Source: Candidatus Segetimicrobium genomatis (GTDB taxonomy: Bacteria; Sysuimicrobiota; Sysuimicrobiia; Sysuimicrobiales; Segetimicrobiaceae). From it: DNA of 10,700 nt. The position numbers were made by a program, and so were the translations under genes. The DNA lies in the NCBI GenBank assembly GCA_005883865.1, contig VBAO01000218.1, positions 1 through 10,700 on the forward strand, in the 5' to 3' direction. Shown here piece by piece: positions 1 through 6,306 of the stretch. Every line of letters starts with the position of its first letter. The first letter of the stretch is position 1. The notes beneath the pieces are model-generated. The model saw nothing but the letters and a program-made list of their open reading frames with translations. It did not search any database and was not told where the DNA came from.

Positions 1-354
1 CACGCCCGACCCGGCGCCCTGCTGGGGAAAGACCCCAAACGCCGTCTGCACCTGCGACTCGGTGTTGATGTTGACGACGGCCGGCCGGACCTGCTTGACC
101 ACGTTGATGATCACCGATTCCTCGGATTCAACGCGGATCGTCCCCCCCACGGACGGCGCGGGCGCGGTGCCCGGCGGCGCCAGCGCCGTCAGCACGGGCT
201 GCGCCGAGAAAACGGGGTGCAACCCCAGGTATTGGGGCAGAACCATACCGCCGAGCAGGGCCCCGACCGCCACGACCGCCATGACGGCGATCGCTCCCGC
301 CGGATATCCGGGGCCGCGACGACGCGGCGGTACGCTCGGTGCATCCATAGACAT
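1..354 (-). CDS. HtrA/DegP-type trypsin-like serine protease, N-terminal part (truncated by window edge)
   Basis: Reading leftward from the ATG at 354, 118 codons stay open to the window edge. What is seen: a short basic N-terminus (RRR at residues 11-13), one hydrophobic segment at about residues 19-45 that looks like a signal anchor, an Ala/Pro-rich linker at about 55-70, then the block VVKQVRPAVVNINTES at about 85-100 followed by a glycine-rich GAGSGV at the edge. This arrangement is typical of the start of the protease domain in membrane-anchored HtrA/DegP/DegS family proteins, which degrade misfolded envelope proteins. The His-Asp-Ser triad and any PDZ domain would lie outside the window. 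The start at 354 is chosen because AGGAGGG sits 7 nt upstream; the in-frame ATG at 348 is spaced less well. Its own extended -10 promoter lies upstream. Family assignment is fairly sure from the N-terminal block alone; the exact subfamily is not. Confidence 0.8.
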   Translation of the reverse strand, partial: MSMDAPSVPPRRRGPGYPAGAIAVMAVVAVGALLGGMVLPQYLGLHPVFSAQPVLTALAPPGTAPAPSVGGTIRVESEESVIINVVKQVRPAVVNINTESQVQTAFGVFPQQGAGSGV

Positions 355-389
355 TCAAGATCCCTCCTTGGTCTCGCGTGGCATTTCCT

Positions 390-416
390 ATTATAACATC
401 CGCGTTTTCCGCCCAA
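390..416 (-). promoter_or_regulatory. Promoter of the HtrA-type protease gene (extended -10)
   Basis: On the minus strand a perfect TATAAT lies at 395-390, preceded by TGT, which makes an extended -10 element (TGn-TATAAT). A weak -35-like TTGGGC lies at 416-411 with a 15-bp spacer; an extended -10 tolerates a poor -35. Transcription would start near 383 and give a leader of about 30 nt that contains the AGGAGGG ribosome site. Seen by eye only. Confidence 0.55.
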
Positions 417-457
417 CGTCGCCCGGGCGAGCCATTCGGGGCATCCATACAAACAGT

Positions 458-487
458 TTGCCGCCCCAGGGAGTCGTACGGTATAAT
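458..487 (+). promoter_or_regulatory. Promoter of the acc operon
   Basis: On the plus strand TTGCCG (458-463, 4 of 6 matches to TTGACA) and a perfect TATAAT (482-487) are separated by 18 bp. The predicted start of transcription is near 494, leaving a leader of about 48 nt before accD. It diverges from the protease promoter, and the two -35 regions are about 40 bp apart, so one regulator bound between them could affect both. I see no obvious operator such as a FapR or FadR site. Confidence 0.55.
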
Positions 488-541
488 CGAACCGGTCACC
501 GCATCTAACCGGCGCCGCAGCGCCACTGGAGCCTTCCCTCG

Positions 542-1453
542 GTGCTGAACTGGTTCAGCCGGCCAAAATATGCCTCCGCGGAACGCCGGGATGTCCCGGC
601 CGGGTTGTGGACCAAGTGCCCCCGGTGCGCCGCCCTCGTCTACCGGAAGGAACTGGAACGTAACTTCCGGGTCTGCCCGCGCTGCGCCTACCACCACCGG
701 CTCTCCGCGGCCGATCGGCTGGCGATGGTGCTCGACCCGGGATCGTTCGTCGAACACGACGAAGGGTTGGTCCCGGAAGATCCCCTGGAGTTCGTGGACG
801 AGAAGCCCTATCTCGCCCGGGTCGATCAGGCCCAGCGCCAGACCGGGCTGCCGGAGGCCATCGTGACCGGCACCGGCGCCGTCGAAGGACGGCAGGTGGT
901 TGTGGGCGCGATGGAGTTCGGGTTCCTCGGCGGCAGCATGGGCGCCGTCGTCGGCGAGAAGGTGGCCCGGAGTGCCGAGCGGGCCGCCGAGCTGCGGTGG
1001 CCTCTGGCGCTGTTTTCCGCGTCGGGGGGCGCGCGCATGCAGGAAGGCGCCCTCTCGCTCTTGCAAATGGCCAAGACGAGCGTCGCGCTGGGCCGGCTCT
1101 CGGACGCGGGGGTCCCGGCGCTCTCCGTCCTGTGCGATCCGACGACCGGGGGCGTCGCGGCGAGCTTCGCGTTCCAGGGCGACATCATCATCGCAGAGCC
1201 GGGGGCCCTGATCGGGTTCGCCGGACGGCGGGTGATCGAACAGACCATCCGGCAGAAGCTCCCCGAGGGCTTTCAGACCGCCGAGTTTCTCTTGGAGCAC
1301 GGGCTCATCGACGCGATCGTGCCGAGGGGAGACCTCCGGCCCACCCTGGGGCGGCTCCTCCGGCTGTGCGGCGCCCCGATGGCGCCCGGTCCATCCGAAT
1401 CCCTTCAGGCGACGCCGCTGGGAGTGTTGTCCACAGATGGTCGCTCCGCCTGA
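542..1453 (+). CDS. accD: Acetyl-CoA carboxylase carboxyltransferase subunit beta
   Basis: This is the beta subunit of the carboxyltransferase half of acetyl-CoA carboxylase. With AccA it moves the carboxyl group from carboxybiotin to acetyl-CoA to make malonyl-CoA. The 303-residue product is close to the usual length. Near the N-terminus is a four-cysteine zinc ribbon: CPRC at residues 26-29 and CPRC at 45-48, with the same spacing as in E. coli AccD. The crotonase-fold core follows, with SGGARMQEGALSLLQMAKTS, CDPTTGGVAASF and ALIGFAGRRVIEQT, all family hallmarks. The start is GTG at 542, with only a weak GGAG about 10 nt upstream, but the protein begins in register with the family. It is the first gene of accDABC. 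Its last 17 nt overlap the start of accA, which suggests translational coupling of the two carboxyltransferase subunits. Confidence 0.95.
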   Translation: MLNWFSRPKYASAERRDVPAGLWTKCPRCAALVYRKELERNFRVCPRCAYHHRLSAADRLAMVLDPGSFVEHDEGLVPEDPLEFVDEKPYLARVDQAQRQTGLPEAIVTGTGAVEGRQVVVGAMEFGFLGGSMGAVVGEKVARSAERAAELRWPLALFSASGGARMQEGALSLLQMAKTSVALGRLSDAGVPALSVLCDPTTGGVAASFAFQGDIIIAEPGALIGFAGRRVIEQTIRQKLPEGFQTAEFLLEHGLIDAIVPRGDLRPTLGRLLRLCGAPMAPGPSESLQATPLGVLSTDGRSA

Positions 1454-2424
1454 TCCGGCGGGCGTGGCCCGGGCCAGCGACGACGCGGCGGGCGAGCGCC
1501 TCGAGCGTGATCTCGCCGAGGCCGAGCGCGAGATCGCCGAGCTCAAGCGCATTACCACCACCGCCCGGGGCATGGACCTCCGGGAACAGATTGCGGTTCT
1601 CGAAGCGCGCGCCGAGGAGTTGCGGGAGGCGATCGCCAGCGACCCGACGCCCTGGCAGACCGTCCTGCTCGCCCGCCACGCGGAGCGACCGAAGGTCGCC
1701 GACTACATCGCCGGGCTGACGACGGAGTTCACCGAGCTCCACGGCGATCGGGCGTTTCGGGACGACCCGGCGATCGTGGCCGGGCTCGGACTCGTGGACG
1801 GCCGCGCGGCGGCCGTGGTCGGGCACGCCAAGGGCCGGGACACCCGGGAGAACATCGCGCGGAACTTCGGGATGCCCAACCCCGAAGGATACCGCAAGGC
1901 CATGCGGGTCATGCACCTGGCCGAGAAGCTTCGCGCGCCGGTCATCACCCTGATCGACACCCCGGGCGCGTACCCGGGCAAGGAGGCCGAGGAGCGAGGG
2001 CAGAGTGAGGCGATCGCCCGGGCCCTGATCGGCATGGGGAGGCTCCGGACCCCGATCGTCGCCGTGATCACCGGGGAAGGAGGGAGCGGCGGCGCCCTGG
2101 CGATCGGCGTGGGCGACGCCGTCCTGATGCTGGAGCGCGCGGTCTACTCCGTGATCTCACCCGAGGGATGCGCGGCGATCCTGTGGCGCCCCGGATCTCG
2201 CCGGCTTCGGTATCGTCGACGAGATCATCCCGGAGCCTCCGGGCGGCGCCCACCGGCACCCCGATCAGGCGGTGGCCGCGGTCGCTGCCGCGGTCCGCCG
2301 GCACCTCGCCGCATTGGCGGAGAGGCCGGTGGACCTCCTCCTCGAGGGGCGCTACGCGAAGTTCCGCCGGATCGGGCGTCTCCGGGATGCCGGCCAGGCA
2401 CAGGCAGGAGGGCGAGGGGGATGA
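1437..2424 (+). pseudogene. accA: Acetyl-CoA carboxylase carboxyltransferase subunit alpha, reading frame broken by an apparent ~47-nt deletion
   Basis: This is the alpha subunit of the carboxyltransferase, partner of AccD. From the ATG at 1437 the first frame encodes a coiled-coil-like N-terminus (about residues 20-66) and then the conserved core: HAERPKVADYI, ELHGDRAFRDDPAIV, GRDTRENIARNFGMPNPEGY, IDTPGAYPG, GEGGSGGALAIGV and YSVISPEGCAAILW (ending at codon 250, position 2186). Just after this Trp the similarity stops. It resumes in another frame from about 2188 as APDL, GFGIVDEIIPEPPGGAHRHP and LLLEGRYAKFRRIG, ending at TGA 2422-2424. Compared with E. coli AccA, about 16 codons are represented by a single nucleotide, so about 47 nt are missing. 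The proper AccA stop overlaps the accB start as ATGA, which supports the second frame as the original one. Repaired, it would encode about 344 residues. A GTG at 1464 is an alternative start. Accessory copy or assembly error cannot be told apart here; error is likelier because the enzyme is normally essential. Confidence 0.88.
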
Positions 2425-2867
2425 GCCAGGAGCGGCGGGTGGATCTCGAAGAGATTCGGGCGCTGATCAAGCTGGCGACCGAAGCCGATATCACCGAGCT
2501 CGATGTCGATGCACCCCACGTCAAGGTGCGGATCAAGAAGGCCGCGCGAAACTCCGTCGAGAGGGTCGCGGCGGGAGTCCCGCGCACGGACGGCGCGATT
2601 CCGGAGGCCGCGCCGGGGGGCCGCCTGGTCCCCATCGTCGCGCCCATGGTCGGCACGTTCTACCGTGCGCCCAAGCCCGACGTCCCTCCCTTCGTCAACG
2701 AAGGGGACGACGTCCACGCGGGGCAGACGGTCTGCATCCTTGAAGCGATGAAGCTGTTCAACGAAATCACGAGCGACGTGAATGGCCGCATCGCCCGGGT
2801 GCTGGTGGACAACGGCGCCCCGGTGGAATACGGTCAGCCGTTGTTCCTCGTCGATCCCGCGGCCTGA
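2421..2867 (+). CDS. accB: Biotin carboxyl carrier protein of acetyl-CoA carboxylase
   Basis: This is the 148-residue carrier subunit whose biotin swings between AccC and the AccAD carboxyltransferase. The N-terminal helical part (about residues 5-40, DLEEIRALIKLATEADITEL) is typical of BCCP and is thought to contact biotin carboxylase. A short Ala/Pro linker follows (about 50-66). The C-terminal biotinyl domain (about 69-146) starts VPIVAPMVGTFYRAPKPD and carries the biotinylation motif EAMK with the target lysine at 111. The chosen start is the ATG at 2421: it overlaps the accA stop as ATGA, and a purine-rich GGAGGGCGAGGGGG lies directly upstream. Because of the accA lesion, the same frame is also open upstream back to 1437; I treat that as accidental, since residues 251-328 of the extended ORF are Arg/Gly/Pro-rich out-of-frame translation. 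Confidence 0.94.
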   Translation: MSQERRVDLEEIRALIKLATEADITELDVDAPHVKVRIKKAARNSVERVAAGVPRTDGAIPEAAPGGRLVPIVAPMVGTFYRAPKPDVPPFVNEGDDVHAGQTVCILEAMKLFNEITSDVNGRIARVLVDNGAPVEYGQPLFLVDPAA

Positions 2868-2898
2868 GCGCCGGCGCAGGAAGACTCCGTTCTTGGCG

Positions 2899-4254
2899 AT
2901 GTTCTCCAAGGTCCTGATCGCGAACCGGGGCGAAATCGCCGTCCGGATCATCCGCGCGTGCCGGGAGCTCGGGCTGAGCACCGTGGCGGTGTACTCGGAG
3001 GCCGACCGGGGCTCGCTGCACGTGCGGCTCGCGGACGAAGCGTTCTGCATCGGCCCGGCGCCGGCCCGCGACAGCTACCTCAACATCCCCAGCATCATCA
3101 GCACGGCCGAACTGCTGGGCGTCGACGCCATCCATCCGGGATACGGGTTCCTCGCCGAGAACCCCCACTTCGCCGAGGTGTGCCGGGACTGCGGCATCAG
3201 CTTCATCGGCCCCTCCCCTGAGGCCATCCAGAAGATGGGCAACAAATCGACCGCGCGGGAGATGGTCCGGAAGGCCGGCGTCGCCATCGTGCCGGGCAGC
3301 GACGGCCCCGTGCGCGACGAAGCGGCGGCCGCCGGGATCGCCCGGAACCTCGGCTATCCGCTCATCATCAAGGCGGCCGGCGGCGGAGGCGGCCGGGGCA
3401 TGCGCGTGGTGCACAACCGCGACGACCTGCGCCGGGCCATGACCGAAGCCCGGGCCGAGGCCGAGGCGGCGTTCGGGAACGGTGAGGTGTACGTCGAGAA
3501 GTACCTCGAAGAGCCGCGCCACGTGGAAGTGCAGATCCTGGCCGACGCCCGCGGGACGGTGGCCACGCTCGGGGAACGGGATTGTTCGGTGCAGCGCCGC
3601 CATCAAAAGCTCATCGAGGAGTCGCCCTCCCTGGGGGTCGGGCCCAAGCTGCGCCGCGCCCTGAGCCGCGCCGCGGCCCGGGTGGCGGAGGCGGCGGGGT
3701 ACACCAACGCCGGGACCGTGGAGTTCCTCGTGGACCATGCGGAGCGGTTTTACTTTGTGGAGATGAACACCCGGATCCAGGTGGAGCACGGGGTCACCGA
3801 GATGGTCACCGGCATCGACATCGTGAAGGAGCAGATCCGGATCGCCGCCGGGGAGCGGCTGGCGGTCCCACGCGAGATGGAGCCCCGCGGGCACGCGATC
3901 GAGTGCCGGGTGAACGCCGAGGATCCGGCGCGCGACTTCCTCCCCTCGCCCGGCACGATCGTCGCGTTCGTGCCTCCCGGAGGACCCGGGATCCGGGTGG
4001 ACACGCACGTCTTCGCGGGGTACACGGTCCCCCCCCACTACGACTCCCTGATCGCGAAGGTCATCGCCTGGGGGCAGGATCGCGAGGAAGCGATCGCGCG
4101 CATGCAGCGGGCGCTCCGGGAGTTCGAGATCGCGGGCATCCAGACCACGATCCCGTTCCACCAGGACGCGCTCGAGAACGCGTTCTTCCGCCGGGGCGAG
4201 GTGTACGTGAACTTCGTGCAGCGCCGGATGGATCTCACCGTCCTCCACGTCTGA
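2899..4254 (+). CDS. accC: Acetyl-CoA carboxylase, biotin carboxylase subunit
   Basis: This ATP-grasp enzyme carboxylates the biotin on AccB using ATP and bicarbonate. The 451-residue product matches the family (E. coli 449). Domains in order: biotin carboxylase N-terminal domain (1-110, FSKVLIANRGEIAVRIIRA), ATP-grasp domain (about 114-320) with the glycine-rich loop KAAGGGGGRGM at 158-168, and C-terminal domain (about 330-440, GHAIECRVNAEDPARDFLPS). Counterparts of the E. coli catalytic residues are present: K116, K158, H208, E275, E288, N290, R292, E296 and R337. Residue 298 is Gly where E. coli has Pro (EHGVTE instead of EHPVTE). The ATG at 2899 gives the standard MFSKVLIANRGE start; a TTG at 2893 adds two residues and lies 9 nt from AGGAAG (2878-2883), a better spacing, so the true start may be TTG. 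It follows accB by about 30 nt in the same operon. Confidence 0.96.
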   Translation: MFSKVLIANRGEIAVRIIRACRELGLSTVAVYSEADRGSLHVRLADEAFCIGPAPARDSYLNIPSIISTAELLGVDAIHPGYGFLAENPHFAEVCRDCGISFIGPSPEAIQKMGNKSTAREMVRKAGVAIVPGSDGPVRDEAAAAGIARNLGYPLIIKAAGGGGGRGMRVVHNRDDLRRAMTEARAEAEAAFGNGEVYVEKYLEEPRHVEVQILADARGTVATLGERDCSVQRRHQKLIEESPSLGVGPKLRRALSRAAARVAEAAGYTNAGTVEFLVDHAERFYFVEMNTRIQVEHGVTEMVTGIDIVKEQIRIAAGERLAVPREMEPRGHAIECRVNAEDPARDFLPSPGTIVAFVPPGGPGIRVDTHVFAGYTVPPHYDSLIAKVIAWGQDREEAIARMQRALREFEIAGIQTTIPFHQDALENAFFRRGEVYVNFVQRRMDLTVLHV

Positions 4255-4275
4255 CCCCGAAACCCCGGGCCGCCG

Positions 4276-5139
4276 ATGCACCGGGCGATCACGCTTCGCC
4301 ATCACTTCATTGGAAGGGACCGGGTCCGCCGGCTGGTCCGGCTTGACGGGAGGCCCGCGGTGGTCGAGTTCGAATTCGCCCGGCCCGGTGGGCGGCTCCG
4401 GATCCGCGAGGTTCGGGAGCCGGGGCCCCGGGCGGGCGGCTCACGGAAAGGCCCCGCCCTCGCCGACGCCCTCCGGCGGCTGGCGGTGTCGGTGTGGAGT
4501 CTCGACGATGACCTCCGGCGCTGCTACGCGGCGCTCGGACGCGATCCCCTCATGGCGCCGCTCCTCCGGCACTGCGCCGGCCTCCGGATGATCCGCACGC
4601 CGGACCTGTACGAGACGCTGCTCATCGCGGTCGTCGGGCAGCAGGTCAGCGTGGCGTCGGCCGAGTCGATTCGCCGGCGCCTGATCGCCGCCCTGGGGGA
4701 TCGGGCGGTGCGCGATGAGACGGCCTACGCGGGGTACCCCCCGCCCGGGCGGCTCTTGAGGACGACGCCGGCCGCCCTTCGGGCGATCGGGCTCAGCCGG
4801 CAGAAGGCGCGCTACGTCCTGGAGATCGCCGGCCGCGCGGCGGCAGGGGTCCTGAGCGCCGCGGCGTTCGACGGCCTCTCCGACGAGCAGGCGATGGCCA
4901 GGCTCATCGAGATCCCCGGCGTGGGCCGATGGACCGCCGAGATCGTGCTGATGCGCGGGCTGGGCCGCGTCGACGTGTTTCCGGCCGGGGACCTTGGGCT
5001 CGGGTCGGCGGTGCAGCGGCTCCTGAGGCGGCGGGACCGTCCACCGGAAGATGAACTGCGCGCTCTGGCGGACCGGTGGACGGGATGGCGGAGTTACGGG
5101 GCGCTCTACCTCTGGAGGTCGCTTGGGACCGCGGCATAG
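4276..5139 (+). CDS. DNA-3-methyladenine glycosylase II (AlkA-type, HhH-GPD superfamily)
   Basis: This is a base-excision repair glycosylase expected to remove N-alkylated purines such as 3-methyladenine. Its 287 residues compare with 282 in E. coli AlkA. Seen: a beta-rich N-terminal domain (1-75), a helical part with YETLLIAVVGQQVSVASA at about 112-129 (the QQxS region typical of AlkA), the helix-hairpin-helix IEIPGVGRWTAE at 211-222, and VFPAGDLGL at 234-242, whose D239 corresponds to the catalytic aspartate (D238 of E. coli AlkA). No Fe-S cluster cysteines follow, which agrees with AlkA rather than MutY/Nth. There is no Ada-like methyltransferase fusion. It starts 21 nt after accC without a clear ribosome site, so it is probably read from the acc transcript; the functional link to fatty acid synthesis is unclear and may be fortuitous. 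8-oxoguanine glycosylase activity is a less likely alternative. Confidence 0.88.
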   Translation: MHRAITLRHHFIGRDRVRRLVRLDGRPAVVEFEFARPGGRLRIREVREPGPRAGGSRKGPALADALRRLAVSVWSLDDDLRRCYAALGRDPLMAPLLRHCAGLRMIRTPDLYETLLIAVVGQQVSVASAESIRRRLIAALGDRAVRDETAYAGYPPPGRLLRTTPAALRAIGLSRQKARYVLEIAGRAAAGVLSAAAFDGLSDEQAMARLIEIPGVGRWTAEIVLMRGLGRVDVFPAGDLGLGSAVQRLLRRRDRPPEDELRALADRWTGWRSYGALYLWRSLGTAA

Positions 5140-5364
5140 ACCCCGACCGCGGGCGGGCGGCTCGTGCCGTCCGGCTGTGGATGATGTGGATCATGGGGAT
5201 GATGTGGATTGTGTGGATCAGTCGAGCGTTCCCGGCGCGCGCAGCGCGTCCGCGAACGGATTTTCCCCATTCATGCGTGGAGAAATCCGTGGTAGGCTAC
5301 AGGCTGAAGGGGAGAACGCGGAGGGAGAAAAAACAACCAGGCATATCGAAAGGACCAAACGACT
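5140..5364. other. Spacer of lower G+C between the glycosylase gene and the STAS gene
   Basis: These 225 nt carry no recognisable gene. They hold the 9-bp tandem repeat described separately, and the stretch from about 5262 to 5364 is clearly less G+C-rich (roughly half) than the flanking genes. I see no terminator with a T-run behind the glycosylase gene and no convincing -35/-10 pair for the STAS gene, although a promoter is expected here. An AAAGGA at 5349-5354 serves as ribosome site for the following gene. Confidence 0.5.
5176..5220. repeat. Five tandem 9-bp units, consensus TGTGGATSA, similar to inverted DnaA boxes
   Basis: Five units lie end to end: TGTGGATGA (5176), TGTGGATCA (5185), TGGGGATGA (5194), TGTGGATTG (5203) and TGTGGATCA (5212). 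A DnaA box read on the other strand is TGTGGATAA. Units 1, 2 and 5 differ from it at one position, and units 3 and 4 at two. The array lies between two genes. It may be a plain minisatellite; binding by DnaA or another regulator is only a suggestion. Confidence 0.75.
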
Positions 5365-6306
5365 ATGGCTGCTCGTCCATTGCCCGCTCCGTTGCACTCA
5401 TTCCATATCATCAGGCACGACGCAGGGGATTTTCCGGGTCCCCTGCATGAGGCGGATCCCACAAACCATTCCGCGGGCCCGTTGTGCCATGCCCGCATAC
5501 ACGAGACGCTCGCCGCCGCTCATCGTGCGCAGTGGCGAGGGCTGGCTCTCGTACGACGTCTCCGCCGGCGCCTCGAGGCTCTGCAGATCCTGACTCACGA
5601 ACATGTCATGCTGGTCAGCAAGACCCAGCGGCTGCGCGCGCACTACCTCAGGCAAGTCTTTTGGCTCCAGGTAACAGCGCAGGCTCAACTTTCCTGGTCG
5701 AGGACTCTCCTCCACCTCACGAAAGCCGACACGCGCTATTCTGTGAGGGCGCTTCTGCCGATGTCCGGCGCCGGCGAGCAACTGGAATGCCAGATCGTCG
5801 AGATTCCCGGCGTCGTGGTGGTGCACGCTCGGGGCATTCTGAGCTTCGATACGGCTCAGGCCTTGGAGGATGTGTTGCAGGGGGCTATCGAGCGGGGCCA
5901 CGTGGTCCTCGACCTCGTCCGTGTCACGAACATCGATACGAGCGGGTATGGCGCGCTCGAGCACGCCCACCAGAGGGCGCTTCAGTCTGGACGCCTCCTC
6001 CTCTTTGCCGGCGCTTCCCGCAGGATTCGCCGGGCGATCGAGATTCTCCACATCGACCGAGACATCGCCACGTTTGAAACCGCTGAGGAGGCGGTCACGT
6101 GTCTCGAAGACACCGCCGCTGCCCCGGCGAACGGTGCGGGTGGACCCGATAACCACCCCATGCGGGGACCAGGCCGGCTCCTCGAGCGCGCGTATCCGGC
6201 GGCAGTCCCGGTGAGGGCGCTGCAGCCCGTCCAGGGAGGCGCGCAGGACGCTGGAGAAACGGAGGAGCTCCGCCCGGGCAGGCCCGGCCCGGGAGACGCC
6301 GGCTAG
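5365..6306 (+). CDS. STAS-domain protein (anti-sigma factor antagonist-like) with unrecognised N-terminal extension
   Basis: The recognisable part is an STAS domain at about residues 139-250: a beta-rich start (ECQIVEIPGVVVVHARGILS), then VVLDLVRVTNIDTSGYGALE, where S193 in DTSG aligns with the serine phosphorylated in SpoIIAA-type antagonists, then LLLFAGASRRIRRAIEILHI. Such proteins act in partner-switching signalling with anti-sigma kinases. The 132 residues in front are unfamiliar: rich in His, Arg and Leu, with a predicted helical, basic stretch at about 45-100. The tail after 250 is Gly/Pro/Arg-rich. The start at 5365 is supported by AAAGGA 10 nt upstream and an open frame; an internal ATG at 5761, with GAGGG 11 nt upstream, would give a plain 181-residue STAS protein. 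No anti-sigma kinase or phosphatase partner is nearby. It ends in the CTAG where the convergent cheR-PAS gene also stops. The domain is fairly sure; the start is not. Confidence 0.68.
   Translation: MAARPLPAPLHSFHIIRHDAGDFPGPLHEADPTNHSAGPLCHARIHETLAAAHRAQWRGLALVRRLRRRLEALQILTHEHVMLVSKTQRLRAHYLRQVFWLQVTAQAQLSWSRTLLHLTKADTRYSVRALLPMSGAGEQLECQIVEIPGVVVVHARGILSFDTAQALEDVLQGAIERGHVVLDLVRVTNIDTSGYGALEHAHQRALQSGRLLLFAGASRRIRRAIEILHIDRDIATFETAEEAVTCLEDTAAAPANGAGGPDNHPMRGPGRLLERAYPAAVPVRALQPVQGGAQDAGETEELRPGRPGPGDAG

Noticed and set aside
341..449. Repeated GCATCCATA at 341 and 441, exactly 100 bp apart, giving ATGGATGC twice on the minus strand
   Set aside because: The upstream copy has no ribosome site and is not in frame with the protease; a 9-bp match can be chance.
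128..1573. Minus-strand open frame of 481 codons antisense to accD
   Set aside because: It covers accD and the divergent promoter region, crosses the protease start in another frame, and is Arg/Gly/Pro-rich without motifs.
2191..2424. Programmed frameshifting to explain the accA frame change
   Set aside because: There is no slippery heptamer at the junction, and about 16 conserved residues are absent altogether, which a ribosomal shift cannot supply.
2767..4305. Minus-strand open frame of 512 codons antisense to accC
   Set aside because: It lies wholly against a gene with every catalytic residue in place, and its translation is Arg/His/Pro/Asp-rich with no recognisable motif, as expected of stop-poor GC-rich antisense DNA.
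6273..6293. GC hairpin CCCGGGC / GCCCGGG (7-bp stem, 7-nt loop) at the convergent gene ends
   Set aside because: It lies inside the end of the STAS frame and has no T-run on either side, so it does not qualify as an intrinsic terminator; such stems are common by chance in this GC-rich DNA.
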